A stretch of DNA of 11,582 nucleotides from an uncultured Collinsella sp. (lineage in GTDB: Bacteria > Actinomycetota > Coriobacteriia > Coriobacteriales > Coriobacteriaceae): assembly GCA_900553165.1 (NCBI GenBank), contig USCN01000026.1:1-11582 (forward strand), given 5' to 3'. Below, one piece after another: positions 5,912 through 11,582 of this stretch. The translations under genes and the position numbers were made by a program. Within the stretch, counting starts at the first letter, position 1; each line of letters starts with the position of its first letter. The notes beneath the pieces are model-generated. The model searched no databases. It saw only the letters and a list, made by a program, of their open reading frames with translations, and was not told the origin of the DNA.

Positions 5912-6787
5912 CTATACAAGACCCCAGGTCTTGACCTCTTGGTCGAGCCAGCCATCGGCCAGGCGATCGCAAATCACCTGATCGACCACGGCCGAAAGGT
6001 CGCAGCCCTTCTTGGTCGCCACGCCGTAGCCTTGCTCGCCAAACTTGACCTCGGGCTGCAACAGCTCAACGGTCTCGTTCATGTAACCGGCCAGCGTGGA
6101 GCGGTCCATGGCAAAAACGTCGATATTGCCGGCGTCGAGCGAACTCTTGATGATGGGGTAGCCGCTAAAGGCCCTAAACTCGGGCTTGCAGCTAAAGCCG
6201 TTGTCCTTGATCATCTGCTCGATCAGACCCTGCGTGGTAGCACCCTGGCTCACGCCGATGATCTTGCCGTCCAGGTCCTCAATCGAGGTAAAGCCCGAAC
6301 GCTTCTTGACCATGAGTCCCACGTAGTCGGTGCGGTACGGCGTCGAGAAATCCCAGCTCTTCTTGCGCTCGTCGGTGATGGTGTAGGTCGCAGCGACCAC
6401 GTCGAGTTGGCCGTTATCGATCAGCGGACCGCGTGTCTTGGGCGTTACGTCGGTAAACTCGACAAGCTCCTGGGCGCGGGCCTCCTTATAGCTCACGCCA
6501 AAGACGGCAGCGGCGATCTGGTAGCACAAATCGACTTCCATGCCCTCAAAGCGACCCTTGGCGGTGTCGTAATAGCCATAGCCGGGAACGTCCTTCTTAA
6601 CGCCGGCATTCAGATGGCCACGCGACTTGATGGCCACAAGCTTAGAGCCCTTGTCGGAGCCCTCGCCGCTGGTGGAGTTGCCGCAACCGGTAAGCGCGGT
6701 CCCCGTCAGCGCAAGCATGCTGGCGCCAGCCAGCTGCAAAAAGTGACGGCGCGACACGGCCGCCCTCGTCATATCCGTCATGTCCAT
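5912..6787 (-). CDS. Amino-acid ABC transporter substrate-binding lipoprotein (GluB-like) with Tat signal
   Basis: An extracytoplasmic solute-binding protein of family 3 (SBP_bac_3), about 291 residues, that would deliver a polar amino acid to the two permeases. The N-terminus has the twin-arginine motif SRRHFLQ (12-18), a hydrophobic core and the lipobox LTGC, with the lipidated Cys at 35. A Ser/Gly-rich linker follows. The mature domain starts near LVAIKSRGHLNAGVKKDVPG, with GRFEGMEVDL next, as in glutamate/glutamine binders, and ISRL-type family features continue to the end (WLDQEVKTWGLV). The start is uncertain: GTG at 6790, ATG at 6787 and two further in-frame ATGs are possible. I chose 6787 for its spacing to a weak AGG. 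The ATPase stop is 8 nt upstream. Glutamate specificity is an inference from gene order and similarity of motifs. Confidence 0.88.
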   Translation of the reverse strand: MDMTDMTRAAVSRRHFLQLAGASMLALTGTALTGCGNSTSGEGSDKGSKLVAIKSRGHLNAGVKKDVPGYGYYDTAKGRFEGMEVDLCYQIAAAVFGVSYKEARAQELVEFTDVTPKTRGPLIDNGQLDVVAATYTITDERKKSWDFSTPYRTDYVGLMVKKRSGFTSIEDLDGKIIGVSQGATTQGLIEQMIKDNGFSCKPEFRAFSGYPIIKSSLDAGNIDVFAMDRSTLAGYMNETVELLQPEVKFGEQGYGVATKKGCDLSAVVDQVICDRLADGWLDQEVKTWGLV

Positions 6788-6795
6788 CACCGCGC

Positions 6796-7527
6796 CTAGT
6801 GCAGAATCTTGGACAGGAACTCACGGCAGCGCGGGTTCTCGGGGTTATCGAAGAAGTGCTCGGGCGTGCCCTCCTCCAGGATGCGGCCGTCCTCCATAAA
6901 GATGACGCGGTCGGCCACCTGGCGCGCAAAGCCCATCTCGTGCGTCACGCAGATCATGGTGATGTCCTCCTGCGCGAGCTCAATCATAACGTCCAGAACC
7001 TCCTGGACCATCTCGGGGTCGAGCGCCGAGGTCGGCTCGTCAAACAGGATGATGGGCTGCTTGGTGCACAGGGCACGGGCGATGGCGATGCGCTGCTGCT
7101 GACCGCCCGAGAGATTCTGCGGATACTCGCCGGCCTTATGCGCCATGCCGACGCGCTTGAGCGCGGCGATGGCGATCTCGGTCGCCTCCTCCTTGCTCTT
7201 CTTTTGCAGCTTGATGGGCGCGAGCGTCAGGTTGCCCAGCACCGTCATGTTGGGATACAGGTTGAACTGCTGGAACACCATGGAACTATACTTGCGAGCC
7301 ATCTCCAGGTGATTCTTTTTGGTGAGCGGCGTACCGTCGATGACGACCTCGCCCGATGTGGGCTCCTCCAGATAATCGACGCAACGGATGAGCGTCGACT
7401 TACCCGAACCGGAAGGCCCGATCATTACGAGCTTCTCGCCGCGCTTGACGGTGAGATTGATATCTTTGAGCACATGCAGGTCGCCAAAGTACTTGTTGAG
7501 ATGCTTGATCTCGATCATGTCTGCCAT
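6796..7527 (-). CDS. Polar amino-acid ABC transporter ATPase (GluA/GlnQ-like)
   Basis: The cytoplasmic ATPase that powers the transporter encoded downstream. At 243 residues it has the usual length for this family and every ABC motif: Walker [10 protein letters not shown] (37-45), Q-loop Gln86 in [12 protein letters not shown], signature LSGGQ (139-143), Walker B IILFDE (159-164), D-loop SALD (167-170) and H-loop His196 in CVTHEM. The ATG at 7527 has GGAAGGG a few bases upstream. It is the first gene of the operon ATPase, binding protein, permease, permease, the same order as Corynebacterium gluABCD. A TACAAT box about 35 bp upstream probably drives the operon. Family assignment is secure, the transported substrate is not. 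Confidence 0.95.
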   Translation of the reverse strand: MADMIEIKHLNKYFGDLHVLKDINLTVKRGEKLVMIGPSGSGKSTLIRCVDYLEEPTSGEVVIDGTPLTKKNHLEMARKYSSMVFQQFNLYPNMTVLGNLTLAPIKLQKKSKEEATEIAIAALKRVGMAHKAGEYPQNLSGGQQQRIAIARALCTKQPIILFDEPTSALDPEMVQEVLDVMIELAQEDITMICVTHEMGFARQVADRVIFMEDGRILEEGTPEHFFDNPENPRCREFLSKILH

Positions 7528-7562
7528 GAATGTCCCTTCCCTGCGTTTACACGAGTTGAACT

Positions 7563-7568
7563 ATTGTA
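7563..7568 (-). promoter_or_regulatory. Possible -10 box of the amino-acid transporter operon
   Basis: On the - strand TACAAT lies 35 bp before the ATPase start, in an AT-richer patch. No convincing -35 hexamer is found 16-18 bp upstream, so the evidence is limited to the -10 and its position. Confidence 0.35.
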
Positions 7569-7633
7569 CGGAAAGAACCACGTTTCCGCAGCCCACACTA
7601 CATTCCCGTAAAGAACCCGCAACCTTCCACCCA

Positions 7634-7700
7634 CTCATTGGGGACAGGCTTAAATGAGTACCCGCTCATTGGGCACTCATTTAAGTCTGTCCCCAATGAG
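7634..7700. repeat. Face-to-face pair of GGGGACAG-box hairpins, units F and G
   Basis: The arms 7634-7659 and 7675-7700 are inverted copies with 25 of 26 positions matching, separated by 15 nt. Each arm is itself a small hairpin: CTCATT, then GGGGACAG (7640-7647 on +, 7694-7687 on -), then AATGAG. The spacer contains a further GCTCATTGGG fragment. It lies upstream of the transporter promoter. The whole gap 7528-7886 holds this pair, the long hairpin at 7744-7842 and a 3' hairpin, and no gene that I can support. Confidence 0.85.
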
Positions 7701-7743
7701 CGCCAAAATAATACAACCGCCCTTGTTGAGCATAAGTCAGCGA

Positions 7744-7842
7744 AAACCCGTACACGCGAGCAAGGTGACGTGAAATGAAAGGGCACAGACCTTATGGTCG
7801 CGCCCTTGAAATTGAACGTCAGATTGCCGCGTGTACGGGTTT
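7744..7842. other. 99-nt highly symmetric imperfect hairpin of unknown identity
   Basis: Complementary segments nest around a single centre at about 7793: AAACCCGTACACGCG (7744-7758) with 7828-7842, GCAA (7760-7763) with TTGC (7824-7827), TGACGT (7766-7771) with ACGTCA (7816-7821), AAGGGC (7779-7784) with GCCCTT (7802-7807), and GACC (7788-7791) with GGTC (7796-7799) around a TTAT loop. The largest internal loop is purine-rich and similar on both sides (GAAATGA opposite GAAATTGA). It may be a structured RNA, a MITE-like element or a regulatory hairpin. It carries no GGGGACAG box. Either strand could be the functional one. Confidence 0.65.
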
Positions 7843-7855
7843 GCAGCGTCGAGCC

Positions 7856-7883
7856 GTTACGCGGTTTGGTAAAACCGCGTAAC
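7856..7883 (-). terminator. Perfect 12-bp hairpin just after the yqeY-like stop
   Basis: GTTACGCGGTTT (7856-7867) and AAACCGCGTAAC (7872-7883) pair perfectly around GGTA. On the - strand it starts 3 nt after the stop of the gene at 7887. The T-run after it is missing, so it is more likely a 3'-end stabilising or Rho-assisted hairpin than a classical terminator. Confidence 0.5.
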
Positions 7884-7886
7884 AAA

Positions 7887-8330
7887 TTACGCAAGTTTGG
7901 CGCCGACGATCTTTGCCGCGGCAGGCTTATCGAAATTGCCACCGGTGGCCTTGCCGAGTGCTCCCATGACCTGGCCCATCTGCTTCTTGGACGTGGCGCC
8001 CAGCTCAGCGATGACCTGCTCGATCAGAGCCTCGAGCTCCTCGCCCGAAACCTGCGCGGGCAGCAGGCTCTCCAGGATCTTGACCTGCTCGGTCAGGTTG
8101 TCGGTACGCTCCTGGTCGGTACCGGCCTTAATGGACATCTCCAGCGTCTCGCTCGTCTGCTTAATCAGACGCTTGATCATGCTGTTGACGTCTTCCTCGG
8201 TCACGTCGCGGCGCTCGTTAACCTCGATATTCTTCACCTCGGCCTTGACCTGGCGAATGATAGACAGGCGAACCTTGTCCTTGGCCTTCATGGCCGCAAT
8301 CATTTCCTTCTGCAGTTCTTCGTTGGTCAT
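7887..8330 (-). CDS. yqeY: YqeY/GatB-like protein
   Basis: A 147-residue cytoplasmic protein of the YqeY family, which corresponds to the C-terminal tRNA-binding part of the amidotransferase subunit GatB but occurs alone. Its precise role is not established. MTNEELQKEMIAAMKAKDKVRLSIIRQ at the start has the family's helical first domain with the conserved R-L-x-x-I-R pattern. ILESLLPAQVSGEELEALI marks the middle, and the end MGQVMGALGKATGGNFDKPAAAKIV matches the family's closing M-G-x-V-M motif. The length is typical. The start was set at ATG 8330 because AGGAGGA lies 7 nt before it; a TTG two codons upstream is too close to that site. It lies 54 nt downstream of the parvulin gene on the same strand and may be co-transcribed with it. 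Confidence 0.9.
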   Translation of the reverse strand: MTNEELQKEMIAAMKAKDKVRLSIIRQVKAEVKNIEVNERRDVTEEDVNSMIKRLIKQTSETLEMSIKAGTDQERTDNLTEQVKILESLLPAQVSGEELEALIEQVIAELGATSKKQMGQVMGALGKATGGNFDKPAAAKIVGAKLA

Positions 8331-8384
8331 CTGCAAATCCTCCTCAATAGTGCGGTCGGCACTCGCACGAGCGCCGCCCCATGA

Positions 8385-9605
8385 TTACTTAGTCGTCGAC
8401 GAATCGTCGGTCGAACTCTTGGTGACGCCCTTTAGACTCACGTTATAGGGTACGTCCTTGGGCATGGGGTTGACGGTAATGTCGGCGTCCTTCTTGTACT
8501 GCTCCAGCCACTCGCTGTATGCAGTGCTGGCCGCCTGCGTCTTCACCACGTTGGAGATGTACTTCTTGATGTCCTTGGGCACCTGCTTAATGTCATCGAC
8601 CTGGCTATCGACATGGAAGTAATCGGTGCACTTGATGATGTGATAACCATAGGTCGACTCGACGACGTCGCTCACATCGCCCTTGTTTAGTCCCTCGAGC
8701 GCCGCCTGGTAGCTGTCGACGAAGGTGGTGAGCTTGTCCCAGCCCACATCGCCCTTCTTCTCCTTGGAGCCGGTGTCATCGGAATACTGCTTCACGGCGT
8801 CCTCAAAGCTCAGTTCGCCGGAGTTGATTTTGTCCAGGCACTCCTGCGCCTTGGCCTTGGCGGCGGCCTTGTCCTCGTCAGATGCGTCGGAATCAACCTT
8901 GATCAGGATGTTCGACGAGCGGCGGGCATCGTTGTAGTTAGACAGGTTCTCGTTGATGTAATCGACGATCTCACTGTCCTTGGGCTTACTGGTGGGCGCC
9001 ACGGCGTCCTTAAGCTTTTGCTGTGCCAGGTTCTCCTTGAGCGAGTCCTTGTAGGTGTCCTCGGTATAGCCGTAGGTCTTAAGGGTCTTCTTAAAGGCCT
9101 TGGCACCGCCCGCGCTCTTGCACGCGTCCTTCCATGCCTTCTCGACCTCCTCGTCCGACACCGTCACGCCGTTTTCCTTCTGCGCCTGCTGGAGCAGAAT
9201 CTGCTGCGTGTAGGAATCGATGAGCTGCTTGCGGTACTTTTTGGGCGTCAGGTCGTTGTCGACCAGATACTGCGCCCAGTCCTTGTCCTTGGTGTAACCG
9301 TAGGACGTGCGCATGCTCATGATCTGCTTGGTCACGGTGTCCTCGGTGAGGTTGGTGCCGTTGATGGTGGCGGCGACACCGCCGGTAAGCTTGTAGCTCG
9401 AGGTATCCTCTGCCTGCGACATGAGACCGGAGCATGCCATGGCCGAGACGGAAAGCAGCATTGCCAGCACGCCGATAACCACCAGGACGATCTTGACGGT
9501 CTTAGACACGTACGTCTTGCGCTGCTTCTTACGAGAGCTGGAGGCAGCGCGAGCCTGCTGCTCGGGCGTCGGCGCGGCCTCGGAGTTCTTTTTCTTGTTT
9601 GCCAT
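8385..9605 (-). CDS. Membrane-anchored parvulin-type peptidyl-prolyl isomerase (PrsA/SurA-like foldase)
   Basis: An extracytoplasmic foldase of 406 residues that would help secreted proteins fold. A long Lys/Arg/Ala-rich cytoplasmic head (1-36) leads into one hydrophobic segment (about 37-57) ending in SAMACSG. Cys58 could be a weak lipobox cysteine, but the long head fits a type II membrane anchor equally well. Residues about 75-225 form a SurA-N-like chaperone region with TNLTEDTVTKQ and helices rich in Lys, Gln and Glu. The parvulin domain covers about 228-328, with SSNILIKVDSD at its start, GDVGW at 285-289 and YGYHIIK at 319-325. A Lys/Asp-rich region and a Ser/Thr/Asp tail end the protein. 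AAAGGCC precedes the ATG. A TTGTGTCACAA palindrome lies 37 bp upstream of the start. Confidence 0.88.
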   Translation of the reverse strand: MANKKKNSEAAPTPEQQARAASSSRKKQRKTYVSKTVKIVLVVIGVLAMLLSVSAMACSGLMSQAEDTSSYKLTGGVAATINGTNLTEDTVTKQIMSMRTSYGYTKDKDWAQYLVDNDLTPKKYRKQLIDSYTQQILLQQAQKENGVTVSDEEVEKAWKDACKSAGGAKAFKKTLKTYGYTEDTYKDSLKENLAQQKLKDAVAPTSKPKDSEIVDYINENLSNYNDARRSSNILIKVDSDASDEDKAAAKAKAQECLDKINSGELSFEDAVKQYSDDTGSKEKKGDVGWDKLTTFVDSYQAALEGLNKGDVSDVVESTYGYHIIKCTDYFHVDSQVDDIKQVPKDIKKYISNVVKTQAASTAYSEWLEQYKKDADITVNPMPKDVPYNVSLKGVTKSSTDDSSTTK

Positions 9606-9673
9606 AGTTGGCCTTTCGCATCACGAATCGAACAAACGCCATTGTGTCACAACGCGGACCCCGCGACACACCT

Positions 9674-9713
9674 GGTGCATGGGGGACAGGTCAATCTGCA
9701 CCATTTTGGTGCA
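9674..9713 (+). repeat. GGGGACAG-box hairpin, unit H
   Basis: GGTGCA (9674-9679) pairs with TGCACC (9697-9702), and GGGGACAG (9682-9689) lies just inside the 5' arm. The 3' arm can instead pair with the next segment: TGCACCA (9697-9703) and TGGTGCA (9707-9713) form a tight 7-bp hairpin with a TTT loop. It lies in the leader region of the parvulin gene. Confidence 0.7.
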
Positions 9714-9733
9714 AAGGGGGCTCTTCTGGCTGT

Positions 9734-9790
9734 CGGCAGTTAGGGACATTCCTTTTCTGCCGGCAGTTGGGGACAGTCCCCAAGTGCCGG
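9734..9790 (+). repeat. Head-to-tail GGGACA-box hairpins, units I and J
   Basis: Unit I: CGGCAG (9734-9739) pairs with CTGCCG (9757-9762), box GGGACA at 9743-9748. Unit J: 9760-9773 pairs with 9777-9790 at 13 of 14 positions around CAG, and contains GGGGACAG (9769-9776). The opening stretches of I and J are near-copies in the same direction, so this locus is a direct, not inverted, pair. Unit J ends 2 nt from the stop of the PTS gene. The gap 9606-9792 otherwise holds only the promoter region of the parvulin gene. Confidence 0.75.
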
Positions 9791-9792
9791 CC

Positions 9793-10251
9793 CTAAAAGT
9801 GGCGACGGATGGCGTCGACCATGCCCTGGCATGTGGTCTGGCCGAGCACATCGGCGGCGGCATCCATAAAGATATTCATAAGCGATTGCAGGGCCTCGAC
9901 CTGGCCGCTCGGCTCGGCGATGCCCAGATTGATGATGATCTGCGCCGGCACGGGGGCACCCATGCCCGCCATTGCACTGAACACCACGGGCGCCGCGGGC
10001 TTTACCACCGCGATATAGGGCTTAGCCACAAATCCGGGATCGGTGTGCGGGATGGCGATGTTGGCCGCCGGCATGGCAAGACCCGTGGGATAGGCATCCT
10101 CGCGCGTGCGGACGGCATCGAGCCAACCGGGCGCAATGTAACCGCGAGGTGCAAGCTCGTCCTCGAGCCGAGCAAACACCTCATCCGGCGTCGCGCACTC
10201 CCAATCAAAAAACACCAGCTCGGGCGTAAACAGCGCTTCGTTATCCGCCAT
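9793..10251 (-). CDS. PTS sugar transporter subunit IIA (fructose/galactitol-type EIIA)
   Basis: A cytoplasmic phosphocarrier of the PTS EIIA type 2 fold, 152 residues, the usual length. EIIA takes phosphate from HPr on a histidine and passes it to EIIB. The signature block REDAYPTGLAMPAANIAIPH (50-69) places the phosphorylatable His at 69, followed by TDPGFV, as in the galactitol-type (GatA-like) branch. LVFFDWECATPDEVFARLEDEL forms the first helix region and GMVDAIRRHF ends the protein. No EIIB, EIIC or sugar-metabolism gene flanks it, so it either serves an EIIBC encoded elsewhere or has a regulatory role; neither can be decided here. AGAGAGG precedes the ATG. The gene lies between a repeat-bearing leader and units I and J. 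Confidence 0.88.
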   Translation of the reverse strand: MADNEALFTPELVFFDWECATPDEVFARLEDELAPRGYIAPGWLDAVRTREDAYPTGLAMPAANIAIPHTDPGFVAKPYIAVVKPAAPVVFSAMAGMGAPVPAQIIINLGIAEPSGQVEALQSLMNIFMDAAADVLGQTTCQGMVDAIRRHF

Positions 10252-10270
10252 GCGCTCACCTCTCTCACCT

Positions 10271-10324
10271 AGTCACCTGCGACGTTCTTAAACGACCAGT
10301 CATTCAAGAACGTCCCCGATGACT
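10271..10324. repeat. Abutting inverted GGGGAC-box hairpins, units L and K
   Basis: Unit K (10298-10324, read on -) has AGTCAT pairing with ATGACT and the box GGGGACG in place of GGGGACAG. Unit L (10271-10297, read on +) aligns with K at 21 of 27 positions but has lost the G-run. The two touch with no spacer, so GACGTTCTT (10281-10289) can also pair perfectly with AAGAACGTC (10306-10314). The pair lies in the leader region of the PTS IIA gene, starting 20 nt before its ATG. Confidence 0.65.
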
Positions 10325-10328
10325 ACCC

Positions 10329-10371
10329 AAAACAAAAGGTGGCCACGCACGCCTTGGCGCCAATGACCACC
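10329..10371 (-). terminator. Probable terminator of the purM-purN transcript
   Basis: On the - strand GGTGGTCA (10371-10364) pairs with TGGCCACC (10345-10338) at 7 of 8 positions and runs into TTTTGTTTTG. It lies 33 nt after the purN stop. The loop includes the perfect palindrome TTGGCGCCAA (10354-10363), giving an alternative inner stem. Confidence 0.65.
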
Positions 10372-10403
10372 CTGACCACTCAGCTAAATTGTACTGTGCG
10401 CCG

Positions 10404-11105
10404 CTAGCCGCGAGGCGCGTCAATTGCCACCTTGCCGCTCTCCAGCACGTGGACGCGGCCGTCGGCGAGCATCTGAACTACCTCGGGATACAGCACGTGC
10501 TCAATCGCGTGGATATGCTCCTCGAGCGTGTCGACGTCCCAGCCCTCCTCGACAGCCAGCGCGCGCTGGGCGATGATGGGGCCGTTGTCGTAGATCTCGT
10601 TGGCGAAATGCACGGTCACGCCAGTTACCTTGACGCCGCGCGCAAAGGCATCGTCGATCGCATGCGCGCCGGTAAAGCTCGGCAGCAGCGCCGGATGCAA
10701 GTTGACCACGCGGTTGGGAAACGCCGCCAGCAGCGGCGTGTGCACCATGCGCATGTAGCCGGCCATGACCACATACTCGCAGCCGCGTTCGAGCAGCTCG
10801 TGCGCGATGATCTCGTCGGCGGCAATAGGGTCGGCGTAGACATCCTTGGACAGCGTGAGCGTCTGGATGCCCGCGCGCTCAGCGCGCTGCAAACCCTTAG
10901 CCGAAGGACGGCTCGACACCACAAGCTCAATCGAAGCGTTGAGCTTGCCGGCGGCGATCAGGTCGATCAACGCCTGCAGGTTGGTACCCGAACCGCTGAT
11001 AAGCACGCCGATCTTGAGCGGCTCGGCCGTATCGGTGCCGGTCGGACGGGTGTAGGGCACACAGCCCAGGCCCTCGGCGGCAGCCATCTGCTCGTTAGCG
11101 CTCAT
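10404..11105 (-). CDS. purN: Phosphoribosylglycinamide formyltransferase
   Basis: Cytoplasmic enzyme for the third step of IMP synthesis: it transfers the formyl group of 10-formyl-tetrahydrofolate to glycinamide ribonucleotide. The 233-residue product is longer than the usual ~200 because of a 29-residue lead of no recognised function before PLKIGVLISGSGTNLQALI, the phosphate-binding start of the fold. The active-site motif NLHPALLPSF supplies Asn135 and His137, and the later YDNGP motif supplies Asp173, matching Asn106, His108 and Asp144 of E. coli PurN. GYMRMV (116-121) is also conserved. The ATG at 11105 overlaps the purM end by 11 nt, which supports this long start and translational coupling. 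A Met at position 7 is an alternative. A terminator-like hairpin follows its stop. Confidence 0.95.
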   Translation of the reverse strand: MSANEQMAAAEGLGCVPYTRPTGTDTAEPLKIGVLISGSGTNLQALIDLIAAGKLNASIELVVSSRPSAKGLQRAERAGIQTLTLSKDVYADPIAADEIIAHELLERGCEYVVMAGYMRMVHTPLLAAFPNRVVNLHPALLPSFTGAHAIDDAFARGVKVTGVTVHFANEIYDNGPIIAQRALAVEEGWDVDTLEEHIHAIEHVLYPEVVQMLADGRVHVLESGKVAIDAPRG

Positions 11106-11582
11106 CGGAGTACACGACCTTATCGGAACCCTCGACGCACTCGCCCACGCGGAACGGCTTCTCGCCCAGCGCGACCAGGGCCTCGGTAACCGCAGCCTCG
11201 TCCTCGGGGGCGACGATCAGGCACAGGCCAACGCCCATGTTAAAGGTCTTGCATGCCTCGTTGGGCGCGAGCTCGGCCTGGCGCGACACGTAGGTGATGA
11301 CAGGCGGAACGTCCCAGCCCATCTCGGCGCCGTTGCGGGTAACCACGGCGTCGACGTCGTCGGCAAGCGCGCGGTTGAGGTTCTCGGTGATGCCGCCACC
11401 GGTGATATGGGCAATGGCATGAACGTTGGCGCCACCGCGGAGCAGCTCCAGAATCGGCTTGACGTAGATGCGCGTGGGGGCCAGCAGGGCGTCGGCCAGC
11501 GATGCGCCGCCGAGCGCCTCGAGCGGACGGCTTAGCTCCTCGGCCTTAGCGGCGGCCTCGGGCGTGCCCGGCTTGATTTCGT
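11095..11582 (-). CDS. purM: Phosphoribosylformylglycinamidine cyclo-ligase, C-terminal part
   Basis: The 3' portion of purM (AIR synthetase), the fifth step of IMP synthesis, closing the imidazole ring with ATP. About 162 codons are in the window and the 5' half lies beyond the right edge. The reading frame is open to the edge. Visible family motifs, in order, are LAPTRIYVKPILELLRGG, AHITGGGITENLNRAL (the glycine-rich loop), the GWDVPPV stretch and FNMGVGLCLIVAPED near the end. The gene closes with VVYSDER and its stop lies within the first codons of purN, so the two are expected to be translated together. Gene order purM-purN is common in bacteria. Because the N-terminal half is missing, only the C-terminal domain can be judged, and nothing in it looks damaged. 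Confidence 0.95.
   Translation of the reverse strand, partial: EIKPGTPEAAAKAEELSRPLEALGGASLADALLAPTRIYVKPILELLRGGANVHAIAHITGGGITENLNRALADDVDAVVTRNGAEMGWDVPPVITYVSRQAELAPNEACKTFNMGVGLCLIVAPEDEAAVTEALVALGEKPFRVGECVEGSDKVVYSDER

Noticed and set aside
5887..5955. Extended start of the first permease at 5955
   Set aside because: The extra 23 residues are polar and unlike the family, would overlap the binding-protein gene, and lack the good ribosome site seen before 5886.
8350..8368. Small GTGCG/CGCAC hairpin between the parvulin and yqeY-like genes
   Set aside because: The stem is only 5 bp with no T-run, within what chance gives in GC-rich sequence.
10354..10363. TTGGCGCCAA as a regulator operator
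   Set aside because: It lies within the loop of the purN terminator hairpin, so a transcript-structure role explains it more simply. No partner site is seen.

Overview
The window is a dense, GC-rich stretch of a bacterial chromosome. Its gene content and codon use suggest an anaerobic actinobacterium of the Coriobacteriia, most likely Collinsella or a close relative. That placement is an inference from how the proteins read, not a database result. No rRNA, tRNA, phage gene, transposase or CRISPR-Cas gene is visible.

Layout. On the + strand, pth (peptidyl-tRNA hydrolase, 124-753) is followed by a non-coding stretch, then a two-gene operon with overlapping ends (1113-3352) encoding the electron-bifurcating ferredoxin:NADP oxidoreductase NfnA/NfnB and closing with a clear terminator. 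From about 3.8 kb to the end everything lies on the - strand. A cytidylate-kinase-like protein (3826-4449) follows a four-gene polar amino-acid ABC transporter ordered ATPase, binding protein, permease, permease (7527 down to 4498), as in gluABCD. Upstream come a YqeY protein (7887-8330), a membrane-anchored parvulin foldase (8385-9605), a stand-alone PTS EIIA (9793-10251), and the purine genes purN (10404-11105) and the 3' part of purM (11095 to the window edge), which overlap by 11 nt.

Function. These are mostly housekeeping modules: rescue of stalled peptidyl-tRNA, redox balance of ferredoxin/NADH/NADPH, amino-acid uptake, extracytoplasmic folding, sugar-phosphotransfer signalling or uptake, and steps 3 and 5 of IMP synthesis.

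The unusual content is between the genes. At least a dozen short hairpins share a GGGGACAG box just inside the 5' arm of the stem, while the stem sequence differs from locus to locus but matches between partners of one locus. Several abut a stop codon. One pair brackets an array of six 15-bp motifs in alternating orientation spaced almost exactly 40 bp apart (3506-3721). A separate 99-nt, highly symmetric hairpin (7744-7842) lies upstream of the transporter operon. These look like REP/BIME- or MITE-like DNA or structured RNA. No protein responsible for them is encoded in the window.
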